From: Laspinema sp963821735
GTDB taxonomy: Bacteria; Cyanobacteriota; Cyanobacteriia; Cyanobacteriales; Laspinemataceae
Reading direction: 5' to 3'
DNA length: 64,000 nucleotides
NCBI GenBank assembly: GCA_963821735.1
Contig: CAWGFK010000025.1
Span: 1 to 64,000 of the forward strand
In this document: piece after piece, positions 19,927 through 29,097 of the stretch
How positions within the stretch are numbered: position 1 is the stretch's first letter
Layout: each line of letters starts with the position of its first letter
Notes under the pieces: model-generated
Databases searched by the model: none
What the model was told of the DNA's origin: nothing
What the model saw: only the letters and a program-made list of their open reading frames with translations
Program-made: the position numbers and the translations under genes

Positions 19927-20322
19927 CACCTGTTGCACGAGTCGCCCAGGATTTGGCCTTTTTTCACTGAATGGGGTGCGGATTGACCGGGAATTGAGCG
20001 CTTAGGGTCTGGGATCCGCCGGTCACCGGGCTGGAGATTCCTCTGGGGCTGCCTAAGGCGTGAATGCATCAGGTCAACCCTCCAACCGTTGCGATCGCAC
20101 CTCGAACAATCGGCCTTGTTGTCCAGTCTATCTTCCCTAGGGGCAACATTCACAGCACTCTCCAGATGTGCTGTAACCCCATATCTACTTAGTTTTTGCC
20201 ATGTTCAGCTCGATCGCTGAACCGGACATGGCAGGGCGATCGCCCTGGACTACGATTTTAAAACGTTTCGTGCCACGTTTGGCCGCATCACGGGTGCAGG
20301 ATCCTTTGTCAGGAATCGAGCG
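19927..20322. other. Intergenic region, about 400 bases
   Basis: Nothing recognisable beyond two HIP1 sites. No open frame of gene-like quality and no clear hairpin. Confidence 0.5.
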
Positions 20323-20968
20323 ATGATTTTGATTAGTCAGGTTAGCCTCATCAGTCTTGTCCTCACAGGACTTTCGGTGGTATTAGTGCATTCTCCCGCC
20401 CGTTGGGTTCCCCAGGCCGTCCCACCCAACCTGGGTCCCGGGACTCTCCTCTCGAATCCTTCGAGAGTCTAACCCCTTTGAAGAACCCACCCTCAACCCA
20501 GAAAATATCCCCTGCCGTCAGGAACCCATCGGCTTAGGGATTCCTGGATTTCAACCGGGAATTCATCAAGATTCAGTCTTCCGAATGTTTGGATTTCCCA
20601 GTCAAACCCTTCCCGGATATTGGCCGAATACTCATGCCGTCAGTTATGAGTTGATTCCCCATGAGGTGAGTCTAGGATTCCTGTTCGATCGCCAATCCCT
20701 ACTCTTGCAGCAAACCGAAGCCTCCTTTGCTCAAAGCGTCAATACGGAGATTATTCTAGGCACCTTAAACAGTATGTTAGGTTGCCAGCTTAATGAAGAA
20801 ATCACCTCCGGATTTCAACAAGTGTGGCAAGGTCAAGTGCGCCGGTATCAGTTTGCCCTGGGTCACCTCAAAGGGGCGATCGAGTGGGAAATCCGCTCCA
20901 CATCCTCCGGCACTCAACAGGCAGAGCGCGTTTATATTGGGATTTGGCAAGCCGGTTTACACCGCTAA
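20323..20968 (+). CDS. Secreted or membrane-anchored hypothetical protein (one frame break)
   Basis: Unrecognised protein of about 214 residues when two frames are joined. From ATG 20323 the product begins MILISQVSLISLVLTGLSVV, a hydrophobic signal peptide or anchor, followed by a Pro-rich stretch up to a false stop near 20472. In the next frame the text runs on without a stop (RESNPFEEPTLNPENIPC, then GIPGFQPGIHQDSVFRMFG) to 20968. The break lies between about 20440 and 20475. The mature part has a central helix (LLLQQTEASFAQSVNTEIIL) and two Cys residues (IPCRQ; MLGCQLN). Location is probably periplasmic or at the membrane face. Function unknown; the CBS gene follows 96 bases downstream. 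Confidence 0.6.
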
Positions 20969-21064
20969 CGGACTCAATTTGCTCCCTCCTCGCTGCGGAT
21001 GCCCCATTTTATTATACGATCGATCGAGAACCCTAAAAATAATTGGCCCCGAGGGGATGTAAGA

Positions 21065-21679
21065 ATGATGAAAGCTCAAGATATTATGACCCAAGACGTG
21101 GTGAGCATTCGCGGCTCCGCCACTGTTGCAGAAGCGGTTAAGCTCATGAAAGAAAAGGGCTTGCGGGCGTTAGTCGTATCCCGTCGCCATGATGAAGATG
21201 CTTATGGCATTGTCACCGAAACGGACATCGTTTACAAAGTAGCGGCGTTTGGACATGACCCGAAGCAGATGCGGGTGTACGAAATTATGACCAAACCCTG
21301 TATCGTTGTCAATCCTGACCTCGGTGTAGAATATGTGGCGCGGTTGTTCGCCAATACCGGCATCCGTCGTGCTCCGGTCATCAAAGGAGACTTGCTCGGG
21401 ATTATTTCCGTGAGCGATATTCTAACAAAGAGTGATTTCGTTGAGAAGCCGAAAGCTAAACTCTTCGAGAGTGAACTGGAAAAAGCGGTTAAGGAAGCCC
21501 GAGCTATCTGTGCAGAAAAAGGCGCAACTTCTAAAGAATGTGCGGCAGCTTGGGATGCCGTGGAAGAACTACAAGCGGAAGCGTCTCATCAACGGGCGAT
21601 GAAACCCGTTAAGAGTGCTTTTGAGGAATACTGCGAAGACAACCCCGAGGCAGATGAAGCCCGGGTGTATGACGTTTAA
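21065..21679 (+). CDS. CBS domain-containing protein
   Basis: Protein of about 204 residues with two CBS domains in tandem. The first has KAQDIMTQDVVSIRGSATVA, MKEKGLRALVV and DAYGIVTETDIV; the second has VYEIMTKPCIVVNPDLGVEY, IRRAPVIKGDLLGIISVSDI. Together they form a Bateman module that usually binds adenine nucleotides and senses energy state. A C-terminal helical tail of about 65 residues (LFESELEKAVKEARAICAEK...) contains CAEKG and KECAAAWDAVEELQAEA, a pattern found in CP12-type domains. CBS-CP12 fusions exist in cyanobacteria, where CP12 regulates the Calvin cycle enzymes PRK and GAPDH, and the ending EEYCEDNPEADEARVYDV matches the CP12 C-terminus closely. ATG 21065; another in-frame ATG follows at 21068. 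Confidence 0.9.
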   Translation: MMKAQDIMTQDVVSIRGSATVAEAVKLMKEKGLRALVVSRRHDEDAYGIVTETDIVYKVAAFGHDPKQMRVYEIMTKPCIVVNPDLGVEYVARLFANTGIRRAPVIKGDLLGIISVSDILTKSDFVEKPKAKLFESELEKAVKEARAICAEKGATSKECAAAWDAVEELQAEASHQRAMKPVKSAFEEYCEDNPEADEARVYDV

Positions 21680-21800
21680 GTTTCCAGTTCGGTGAGCCGG
21701 GATCGGCTTGATGATATCACTCAGGGGTTGCGGGATTCGAGACGATCGCCGATGAGAATCCCTCCGATGTGCTAAGGCCGAACTCGGGCAATTTTTAAGC

Positions 21801-21830
21801 GGTGCGATCGCCAGAGTTGGCGATCGCACC
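21801..21830. terminator. HIP1-based hairpin, likely terminator
   Basis: Perfect 13-bp stem GGTGCGATCGCCA / TGGCGATCGCACC with a four-base loop GAGT, followed by CTTGTTTTTG. Each arm contains a HIP1-like core. It lies 120 bases after the CBS-CP12 gene. Confidence 0.6.
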
Positions 21831-21857
21831 CTTGTTTTTGCTCTTTGATTACAGCTA

Positions 21858-22153
21858 TATAAAAACTAGCTCTGTCAAGGTGGTCAATGGAATCCCGCCT
21901 CATCCGGAGTTTCTCGTAGGGGCGTATTGCATACGCCCTCTTTATCCCTCTTTATCCCTCTTGATCCGTCAATGGAATCCCGCCTCATCCGGAGTTTCTC
22001 GTAGGGGCGTATTGCATACGCCCTCTTTATCCCTCTTGATCCGTCAATGGAATCCCGCCTCATCCGGAGTTTCTTGTAGGGGCGTATTGCATACAGGAGA
22101 GGGCGTATGCAATACGCCCCTACAAATACACCTTGACGAGGCTCGTTTTTATA
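21858..22153. repeat. MITE-like element with nested tandem repeats and a hairpin
   Basis: Terminal inverted repeats of 25 bases (21858-21882 and 22129-22153) match at 21 positions. Both start TATAAAAAC and end TCAAGGTG read inward. Inside are three direct repeats starting GTCAATGGAATCCCGCCTC at 21883, 21968 and 22043; the first is 85 bases and the second 75, differing by an extra TTTATCCCTC. A 19-bp hairpin with arm GTAGGGGCGTATTGCATAC lies at 22076-22123. No transposase gene. Confidence 0.75.
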
Positions 22154-22221
22154 GACCTTTGAGAACCGGATTCCGTATCTGCTTCAGTTTGGCTCCCTAA
22201 TTCCTTGCCATCAGGAACAGG

Positions 22222-24026
22222 TTAAGACAAAGCGGCATCAATCCATTGCTTGAGGGTAGCTGCTACTTCAGAAATGGCAATTTCATGGGAGGTTTTAGTC
22301 GCCCGTTCTACAACTTCTACCTTACCGGCTTTGAGAGAACGACCTGTCACAATTCGATAGGGAATTCCCACCAAATCCGCATCTTTAAATTTGACTCCGG
22401 CTCGTTCTTCTCGGTCATCTAACAGGGTTTCGATGCCGACGGCATTGAGTTCCGTGTACAGGTTTTCTGCAACTTCCACCTGTTGATCATCGGAAATATT
22501 GGGAATGCAAATAATGGCATGATAGGGAGCAATTGCCACCGGCCAAATAATGCCATCTTTATCATAAGATTGCTCTACGGCTGCTTGGGCTAATCGAGAG
22601 ACTCCCACGCCATAGCATCCCATGATTAAGGGGACGTTATCCCCTTGTTCATTGGTATAGGTTGCGCCCAAGGCTTGGGAATATTTCGTTCCTAGTTGGA
22701 AGATGTGACCGACTTCAATGCCTCGCGCACTTTTGAGGACTTGACTAGGGTCATGAACCGCCCGATCGCCTGCTTGGGATTTGCGTAAATCAACGATGCG
22801 ATCGGTTAAGGGAAATTGTTCCCCCCAATTGGCCCCGACGACATGATAGTTCGTTTCATTGGCCCCGGTGACAAAATTCTTTAACTCCACCACCGTGCGA
22901 TCGGCAAAGCGTAAAAATTCCGGGTGCAACTGTTCCGCTGGGGTGATATAATTATCCCCTAAATCTGGGCCAATATATCCTAAAGGTAAAGGCTTGAGGG
23001 TTAATTGTTGCTGCACCTGTTCCGAGGGGATATCAACGGCAATAATGGCATTTCCGCCATAACTCGGGGCCAGTTTTGCTAACTCATTATAGAGCTTCAC
23101 TTCATTGACTTCTAAATCACCGCGAATACTCACCAAGACCAACACCATTCTACCATTGTCATAGACCACCCGGTAAATGATATTTTTGACCACTTCCGTG
23201 GGGGAACAGTTGAGGAATTGACAAAGTTTATCAATGGTGTTGGTATTGGGGGTTTCTCGTTTTTCATAGACAACAAAGCCGCTGGGTTTGGCTTCGGGAG
23301 GTAAGGAGGTAGCTTTTTCTACGTTGGCGGCATATTTGCCATCTTCGGTATAAAGAACTTCATCCTCTCCCGCTTCTGCCAAAATCATAAATTCCTGGGA
23401 AGCCGCCCCGCCAATGGCCCCGGAATCGGCTTGAACCGCGCGAAATTCTAAGCCACAACGGCGAAACATATTGCTATAAGCCCAGTCCATATCCGCATAA
23501 GTTTTCTGTAAACTGGCTTCGTCTGCATGGAAAGAATAGCCATCTTTCATAATGAATTCTCGTCCGCGCATTAATCCAAAGCGGGGACGAATTTCATCGC
23601 GAAATTTATTTTGAATTTGATACAAATGGAGGGGAAGTTGACGATAAGACCGAATCATCTCCCGGGCGATCGCCGTGATCACCTCTTCGTGAGTCGGTCC
23701 CAGTCCCATTTCTCGTTCCTGGCGATCGGTGAGGGCAAACATAATCCCTTCTGCCTTGGTGTAAGTCTCCCACCGTCCTGACTCTTGCCATAACTCCGCT
23801 GGTTGCAATTGTGGCAACAGGCATTCTTAGCCCCTGTGGCGTCCATTTCCTCGCGCACAATGTTGGAGACTTTTTTGAGAACCCGCCACATCAAAGGCAA
23901 ATAAGCATAAACGCCACTGGCAATCCGGCGGATATAACCGGCGCGTAACAGGAGTTTATGACTGGGAATTTCCGCTTCTGCGGGGTCTTCACGGAGGGTA
24001 ACAAACAGCATTTGTGATAGTCGCAT
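22222..24026 (-). CDS. proS: Prolyl-tRNA synthetase, bacterial type (one frame break)
   Basis: Class II aminoacyl-tRNA synthetase charging tRNA-Pro; about 602 residues. The N-terminus (MRLSQMLFVTLREDPAEAEI, then HKLLLRAGYIRRIASGVYAY) is diagnostic of bacterial ProS. Motif 2 is in FALTDRQEREMGLGPTHEE...FRDEIRPRFGLMRGREFIMK, followed by the YbaK-like editing insertion (about residues 225-390, CQFLNCSPTEVVKNIIYRV). Motif 3 is in PLIMGCYGVGVSRLAQAAVE, and the anticodon-binding domain is near the end (WPVAIAPYHAIICI). Start ATG 24026. Near 23824-23829 one base is missing from AAGGAATGC; restoring it gives DATGAKECLLPQLQPAELWQ. Indispensable gene, so the break is very likely a sequence error. Confidence 0.95.
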
Positions 24027-24351
24027 CACGTTTTCCTTAATTTAGAGTTAGGGACATTATTATCTCAGAAAAAGTGGGGCGATCGCCTCGGATGCAGACC
24101 CCATCGCCCCAAATTCTCCCGATTCGGGTAAAATTCCCAGAGGTCAGACTGTCCCGAAATTGCCTAAGTCCCTAGATTAGTAGGTTGATTTTCACCAGGG
24201 AGATGCTGTTACTCCAGGGCAGTCACCGTTGCGGCGACAGAAGCGGCAATCCTAGCCATCACAAATTTTCGTAACAAAACTGGACGTTGGTGTTTTTTTT
24301 TGCGACAATGAATCATGTCTGAAAAATTCATAAGCAGACGAGGCTATTAAA
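24027..24351. other. Intergenic region, 325 bases
   Basis: Divergent promoter region of proS and the NfeD-flotillin cluster. A nine-base T run at 24292-24300 is the only obvious feature. Nothing else recognised. Confidence 0.4.
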
Positions 24352-24957
24352 ATGATGCCTATTTATCTTTTTTGTTTCGGCATTGGCGGGATCTTCGTCC
24401 TGTTCGCCGCGATTGGGGGACTCGACGGTGCAGATTTCGGGGTAGCCTTTGATGCGGACCTAGAAATTGCCGAAACCAGTCAAAAACTGGATCGGTTAAA
24501 ACGGAAAAATTGGCTGAAGCGACTCTTCCAGTTACCCTTGTTTAGTCTCAAGTTTTGGACTTTTGGCAGTTGCTTTTTTGGATTAACCGGACTCGTCCTG
24601 AATTGGTTGCGCCCGGAAATGCCTCCTGGACAGATGGCGGGAATTGCTGGGGCAATGGGTATTTTTTGTGGGAGTACAATGGTTTCTATTCTCAGAAGCC
24701 TCGGACACCGCCATGCCAATAGTCTCGCCCGTTCTAGTGACTTAGTAGGTCTTTCTGCCACCGTCCTCCTTCCTTTCAATTGCGAAAGTAGAGGCAAGGT
24801 CCGGGTTAACGTCAAAGGCGCGAATGTAGAATTTATGGCCTTTACAGACGACTCTAAATCATTCGGAAAAGGAGACCGAGTTTTGATTGTGGGTCTCAAA
24901 AATAATCGTCTTTGGGTTGTCTCGGAAGACGCCAACGATTTGATCCACTCCCGATGA
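24352..24957 (+). CDS. NfeD-like membrane protein linked to flotillins
   Basis: Membrane protein of 201 residues. Helices are seen at residues about 2-22 (IYLFCFGIGGIFVLFAAIGG), 65-85 (FWTFGSCFFGLTGLVLNWL) and 92-112 (MAGIAGAMGIFCGSTMVSI). The C-terminal ~65 residues form a soluble beta-rich domain (LVGLSATVLLPF...RGKVRVNVKGANVEF...FGKGDRVLIVGLKNNRLWVV) with the pattern of an NfeD/YqiJ-type OB fold. In many bacteria NfeD-family proteins are encoded next to flotillins and act with them in membrane microdomains. Two flotillin genes follow on the same strand, which supports that assignment. ATG 24352. The stop codon lies inside a 15-bp hairpin. Confidence 0.8.
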   Translation: MMPIYLFCFGIGGIFVLFAAIGGLDGADFGVAFDADLEIAETSQKLDRLKRKNWLKRLFQLPLFSLKFWTFGSCFFGLTGLVLNWLRPEMPPGQMAGIAGAMGIFCGSTMVSILRSLGHRHANSLARSSDLVGLSATVLLPFNCESRGKVRVNVKGANVEFMAFTDDSKSFGKGDRVLIVGLKNNRLWVVSEDANDLIHSR

Positions 24958-24987
24958 GGCTGCCCTGTTTTTGGGCAGCCTCATCGG
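24951..24987 (+). terminator. Strong hairpin overlapping the stop codon of the NfeD-like gene
   Basis: Perfect 15-bp stem CCGATGAGGCTGCCC (24951-24965) and its complement (24973-24987) around TGTTTTT. The TGA stop is in the left arm. There is no T-tract after it, so it may stabilise the mRNA end or reduce expression of the downstream flotillins rather than terminate fully. Confidence 0.6.
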
Positions 24988-25050
24988 GAAATTCATTCAA
25001 AAACCAAACGTTTCTCTCTCAATAACTCAATTGGAAAGGAATCCAACGCT

Positions 25051-26484
25051 ATGCAACCGATTCTTAACACCTCATTGGAACCTCGAAATGTTACGGAATC
25101 TGGGGAGGCGATCGCCAGACAACCCCAGGAGGAAATCTCTACCCTCCAAATCGCTCAAATCGATCCGTTACCGTCTACTCCTCAAAATAATACAACGGAT
25201 CGATTAATTTCAGTCGGCGGGACGATTGGTTTATCAATTTTTGGGTTCCTGATATTTTTGTGGATTTTAAATAAAATCCTCTGTATCTGTAAACCCAATG
25301 AAATTTTAATTTTATCCGGGTTGAAACGGAAAACCAAAGAGGGTCACGAATTAGGATATCGAGTCACCCGCCATCGCACCATTTGTATCCCCATTTTGGA
25401 AACAGTCAAACGCATGGATTTGACAACCATGCCGGTGCCAGTCGAGGTGAAAAATGCTTATGCCAAAGGGGGAACACCGCTGAATATTCAAGCGATCGCC
25501 AATGTCAAAATTTCCAGTAATCCGGAAATTGTCGGCAATGCGATCGAGCGTTTTTTGGACCGCGATCGCAAGGAAATCGTCCGCGTCGCCCGAGAAACCC
25601 TAGAAGGCAATTTGCGCGGCGTTGTTGCCACCTTAACCCCAGAAGAACTCAACGAAGATCGCCTGCGATTTGCGGAACGAATTACCGATGATGTCCAGGA
25701 TGATTTGCAACGCCTAGGATTAGAAATTGATACTTTAAAAATTCAAAGTGTCTCCGATGATGTAGACTACCTCAGTTCCATCGGACGCCGCCAAATTGCC
25801 GCGATCGTCCGGGATGCGGAAATTGCCGAATCCAATGCCTTGGCTGAAGCAGAGGCAGTAGAAGCGCAAACTGAGCAAGAGTCTGAAGTTGCCAAAACCC
25901 TGGCGCGGATGGCGATCGAAGGAAAAGATAACGAACTGAGGAAAATCAAAGCTGAACTGGATCAGCAGGCGCGATCGGAAGAAGAACGCACCAAAGCTGC
26001 CGCCAAAGAAGCCCGTGCCCGTGCCGAACAACTGCTACAAAGTATCCGTGCGGACCTAGAACGCCTCCGTTTAGAAGCCGATGAAGTCCTCCCCGCAGAA
26101 GCTGCAAGACAAGCCCAAGAGTTGCGATCGCGCGGGGAAGCTGCCATATTCGAGGAAAATGCCAAAGCTGCCGCAGAAGTTAACGACCTCTTTAACGAAA
26201 TCTGGCGAGAAACCGGCACCGATGCTGCCGAAGTCTTCTTAATCCAACAGATTGAAATGGTCCTGCGAGAGGTGGCAAATATTACCCAGCGCGTCCAGAT
26301 TGATCGGATCAATGTGATTGACAATGGCGACGGCAAATCCATCGCCAGTTTAGTCAATGCCTACCCCGAAATCGTCGGACAATTCCTCGATCGCGTCGAT
26401 CGCACCCTCGGCATCGATGTCATCGGCACCTTGAACCGCAGCAACGGAGACAAAGCGGAAGTATCTGCTGTAGAGAGAGTATAG
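25051..26484 (+). CDS. Flotillin family (SPFH) protein 1
   Basis: Protein of 477 residues. After a polar leader there is one hydrophobic segment (residues about 55-75, GTIGLSIFGFLIFLWILNKI). An SPFH/flotillin domain follows (CICKPNEILILSGLKRKTKE, IPILETVKRMDLTTMPVPVE, AYAKGGTPLNIQAIANVKIS, RETLEGNLRGVVATLTPEEL, FAERITDDVQDDLQRLGLEI). Then a long Ala/Glu-rich coiled coil (about 235-380) leads to a C-terminal helical region. Flotillins form oligomeric membrane scaffolds. ATG 25051 with GGAAAGGA upstream. The gene lies 93 bases after the NfeD-like gene and 190 bases before a paralogue. The flotillin domain is clear; the physiological role is inferred. Confidence 0.9.
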   Translation: MQPILNTSLEPRNVTESGEAIARQPQEEISTLQIAQIDPLPSTPQNNTTDRLISVGGTIGLSIFGFLIFLWILNKILCICKPNEILILSGLKRKTKEGHELGYRVTRHRTICIPILETVKRMDLTTMPVPVEVKNAYAKGGTPLNIQAIANVKISSNPEIVGNAIERFLDRDRKEIVRVARETLEGNLRGVVATLTPEELNEDRLRFAERITDDVQDDLQRLGLEIDTLKIQSVSDDVDYLSSIGRRQIAAIVRDAEIAESNALAEAEAVEAQTEQESEVAKTLARMAIEGKDNELRKIKAELDQQARSEEERTKAAAKEARARAEQLLQSIRADLERLRLEADEVLPAEAARQAQELRSRGEAAIFEENAKAAAEVNDLFNEIWRETGTDAAEVFLIQQIEMVLREVANITQRVQIDRINVIDNGDGKSIASLVNAYPEIVGQFLDRVDRTLGIDVIGTLNRSNGDKAEVSAVERV

Positions 26485-26674
26485 AGGGGAGATGGGGAAG
26501 ATGGGGAAGAATACACCTCCGGTCCCCTCCCCTTGGCAAGGGGAGGGTTAGGGTGGGGTTCCCTCCCCCCTGGATCAAAAAATGGGGGAGATAGGATGTT
26601 AACCCTCACCAACTCTACTCCAGTCCCCTCCTCTTGCCCAAAACAAACGACCAATGACCAATTAGGAGACCCAA

Positions 26675-28270
26675 ATGGAAGTTATTCTAGGATTACTGGC
26701 GATTTTAGGTGCAGCCGGTGGTGCCGGTGCACTGGTTATCAACAATCTGTATTACATCTGCCAACCCAGTGAAGTGCTAATTTTTGCAGGGAGTGCGCGT
26801 CCCCTGGATGATAATCGGATGGCGGGATACCGCTTGGTCAAAGGGGGAAGCAGCATTCGTCTCCCCTTGTTAGAACGCGCTTACCGCATGGATCTCACTA
26901 ACATGATCATCGAACTGCGGGTGACCAATGCCTACTCTAAAGGTGGCATTCCCCTCAAAGTTGAAGGGGTAGCAAATATAAAAATTGCCGGAACTGAACC
27001 GACCATTCACAATGCGATCGAGCGGTTACTCGGCAAAACCCGTAAAGAAATCGAGAAAATCGCCCAAGAAACCCTAGAGGGAAACTTGCGCGGCGTCTTA
27101 GCTTCCTTAACTCCCGAACAGATTAATGAAGATAAAATCGCCTTTGCCAAAAGTTTGCTAGAGGAAGCCGAAGACGATTTAGAAAAGTTAGGCTTAGTCT
27201 TGGACAACCTGCAAATCCAAAATATCTCCGATGATGTGCGATACTTGGATTCCATCGGACGGAAACAACGAGCAGAATTGGTCCGGGATGCTCGGATTGC
27301 AGAAGCTAGAGCCAAGGCCCAGTCTTTGATTCGCGCCGCCGAAAATGACCAAAGTACCTCGATCAAGCGAATTGGTAGCCAAGTCGAGATCACTCGCGCC
27401 GAAGCCAATCGCCGCATCCAAGATGCCAAGACCATTCGAGCGGCATTAGTGGCTGAAGCTGAAGCAGAGATTGGCTCAGAAGTGGCACGGACTCAGGCGG
27501 ATGTCGCCGTGCAAACCGAGCGGATTAAGCAAGTGGAGCAACAATTACAAGCGGATGTAGTCGCACCGGCTGAGGCACAATGTAAGCGGGCGATCGCCGA
27601 AGCGAAAGGGAAAGCATCGGAAATCATTGAAGACGGCAGAGCCCAAGCAATGGGGACAAAACGCCTTGCCGAATCCTGGAAAGCTGCCGGACCCGCAGCG
27701 CGCGAGATTTTCCTATTGCAAAAACTGGAACCCCTGCTCAAAACAATGGTTTCTACCGTCCCCGATGTGAGAATTCACACTTTGACTTCCATCGATACTA
27801 CAAACGGCAATACTGCGGCGAAAATGGCATCCTTTTTGGAACAGTTGCGCGCAAGTACCGGGGTAGATGTGGCCGGAGTTGTGCGAAATTTCGGGTCCGG
27901 TGACAGAACAGAGGTGCAAGAGTTTACTTCCTCTAATCCTCCCAAGTTGCCTGATACACCCATCCTCTCCACCGCAGCACCCGCCGCCCAAAAAGTTCCG
28001 GGAACCAAGACAACAACAAAACAAGCGGTGAGTCCGGTGAATGCATTGTATGCTGAAGTGCAGGCATTTTTGGAAAACCTCGCCCAGGGAAATCCTTCTT
28101 CAGCGGTTGCAGAACGGGCGATCGAGCAACATATTAATTTCAATCCTAAGCTGAAAAAACAGTTACAGCGATTGAAAGAACTCGGAGGAACGGAAGCAGT
28201 GCGAGCCGTATTTGACCATCCCAGCATTCATGTTCCCGTCGGAATGATTGAAGTTTGGATTGCCAAGTAA
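26675..28270 (+). CDS. Flotillin family (SPFH) protein 2 with extra C-terminal region
   Basis: Paralogue of the preceding gene, 531 residues. The N-terminal helix is at residues 2-22 (EVILGLLAILGAAGGAGALV), then SPFH sequence nearly parallel to flotillin 1 (YICQPSEVLIFAGSARPLDD, AYSKGGIPLKVEGVANIKIA, QETLEGNLRGVLASLTPEQI, LEKLGLVLDNLQIQNISDDV). A coiled coil follows (about 205-345), then FLLQKLEPLLKTMVSTVPDV. An unshared tail of about 110 residues comes after a Pro/Thr linker (PKLPDTPILSTAAPAAQKVP). It ends in a helical segment (LYAEVQAFLENLAQGNPSSA...LKKQLQRLKELGG) that may be a binding domain. ATG 26675 with AGGAG at 26664. The two flotillins probably hetero-oligomerise. Confidence 0.9.
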   Translation: MEVILGLLAILGAAGGAGALVINNLYYICQPSEVLIFAGSARPLDDNRMAGYRLVKGGSSIRLPLLERAYRMDLTNMIIELRVTNAYSKGGIPLKVEGVANIKIAGTEPTIHNAIERLLGKTRKEIEKIAQETLEGNLRGVLASLTPEQINEDKIAFAKSLLEEAEDDLEKLGLVLDNLQIQNISDDVRYLDSIGRKQRAELVRDARIAEARAKAQSLIRAAENDQSTSIKRIGSQVEITRAEANRRIQDAKTIRAALVAEAEAEIGSEVARTQADVAVQTERIKQVEQQLQADVVAPAEAQCKRAIAEAKGKASEIIEDGRAQAMGTKRLAESWKAAGPAAREIFLLQKLEPLLKTMVSTVPDVRIHTLTSIDTTNGNTAAKMASFLEQLRASTGVDVAGVVRNFGSGDRTEVQEFTSSNPPKLPDTPILSTAAPAAQKVPGTKTTTKQAVSPVNALYAEVQAFLENLAQGNPSSAVAERAIEQHINFNPKLKKQLQRLKELGGTEAVRAVFDHPSIHVPVGMIEVWIAK

Positions 28271-28291
28271 TTGGGAACTGCTTATAGCAGT

Positions 28292-28437
28292 TCGGAAACG
28301 ACTGAAGTCGTTACTACAAACGGGGATAAAAAGTTTAGTCTCCCCAGTTCGTAGTAACGACTTCAGTCGTTCTCTTCATGTTCGTAGTAACGACTTCAGT
28401 CGTTCTCTAATGTTCGTAGTAACGACTTCAGTCGTTA
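28292..28437. repeat. Four copies of the AACGACTGAAGTCGTT repeat
   Basis: Copies at 28292-28321 (forward), and 28347-28372, 28380-28405 and 28412-28437 (inverse, GTTCGTAGTAACGACTTCAG...). The last copy supplies the stop codon of the next gene (28435-28437). Confidence 0.8.
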
Positions 28438-29097
28438 TGCTGGAGCATAAGGGCTGGTAGTCACCCTTTCCTGGACCACTGTTGGCGCACCGGCAACCAA
28501 TCGCAAGTCTTCACAAGAAAAAGTCAGCCAAGGGTTTGACAAATTTAACATCGAAAAAGGACTCTCCGGAGGAATCACCAATCGGCTATCAACTAACCCA
28601 ATATGAGAAGTTAATTCCCCGGGAAACAAGAGTAAATTTGACCCCCGGGTACTAAAACTGGGAAAGGCAAAGGGCATGGGAAACCGGAATGTTTTAAGGC
28701 TAAAATCGAGACTACAGAGCAGGCGATCGCCTTGTCGAACCATCACGCGATCGCGATCGTCTTTTTCCCAAGTAAATTCAGCTAATTCTTTCGGCAATCC
28801 CCAAATTTCTCGCCCCCCTGCCACCGAATCAGGATGGTCCACATAAATGTGAGAAATCCACGCCCCAAACTGCATCCGGTGGCGCACTAATCCACAAACC
28901 ACAATTAATTCATTATATAATAAAGTTGATCCTGACCCATATTTAGCACAGTAAACCCCTCCCACAGTTTTTCCCGGGAAAATCTCTACAATCGCCAAAT
29001 CTGAGGGAACGAGCGATCGCACTCGACGGGTATCAATGGGATGGAGAGTTTGCACGGCACGGCCTTTAAGTGTCCAAGGTGCACAGGGGTAAGGCAT
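28435..29097 (-). CDS. Acetoacetate decarboxylase superfamily protein
   Basis: Protein of about 220 residues with the acetoacetate decarboxylase fold. Motifs: MPYPCAPWTLKGRAVQTLHP, GGVYCAKYGSGSTLLYNELI, ISHIYVDHPDSVAGGREIWG and LPKELAEFTW. The Lys in GLPKEL sits where the Schiff-base Lys is found in the decarboxylase. In cyanobacteria such proteins lack a proven substrate. The frame is open to 29127, but the Met at 29097 fits the family. Its stop codon and last residues (TTSPYAPA) come from or abut a dispersed palindromic repeat, which suggests the repeat replaced the native 3' end. Confidence 0.8.
   Translation of the reverse strand: MPYPCAPWTLKGRAVQTLHPIDTRRVRSLVPSDLAIVEIFPGKTVGGVYCAKYGSGSTLLYNELIVVCGLVRHRMQFGAWISHIYVDHPDSVAGGREIWGLPKELAEFTWEKDDRDRVMVRQGDRLLCSLDFSLKTFRFPMPFAFPSFSTRGSNLLLFPGELTSHIGLVDSRLVIPPESPFSMLNLSNPWLTFSCEDLRLVAGAPTVVQERVTTSPYAPA

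Noticed and set aside
21883..22110. Direct repeats of about 75-85 bases as a CRISPR array
   Set aside because: Repeats are adjacent with no variable spacers and lie inside an element with terminal inverted repeats; no cas gene is near.
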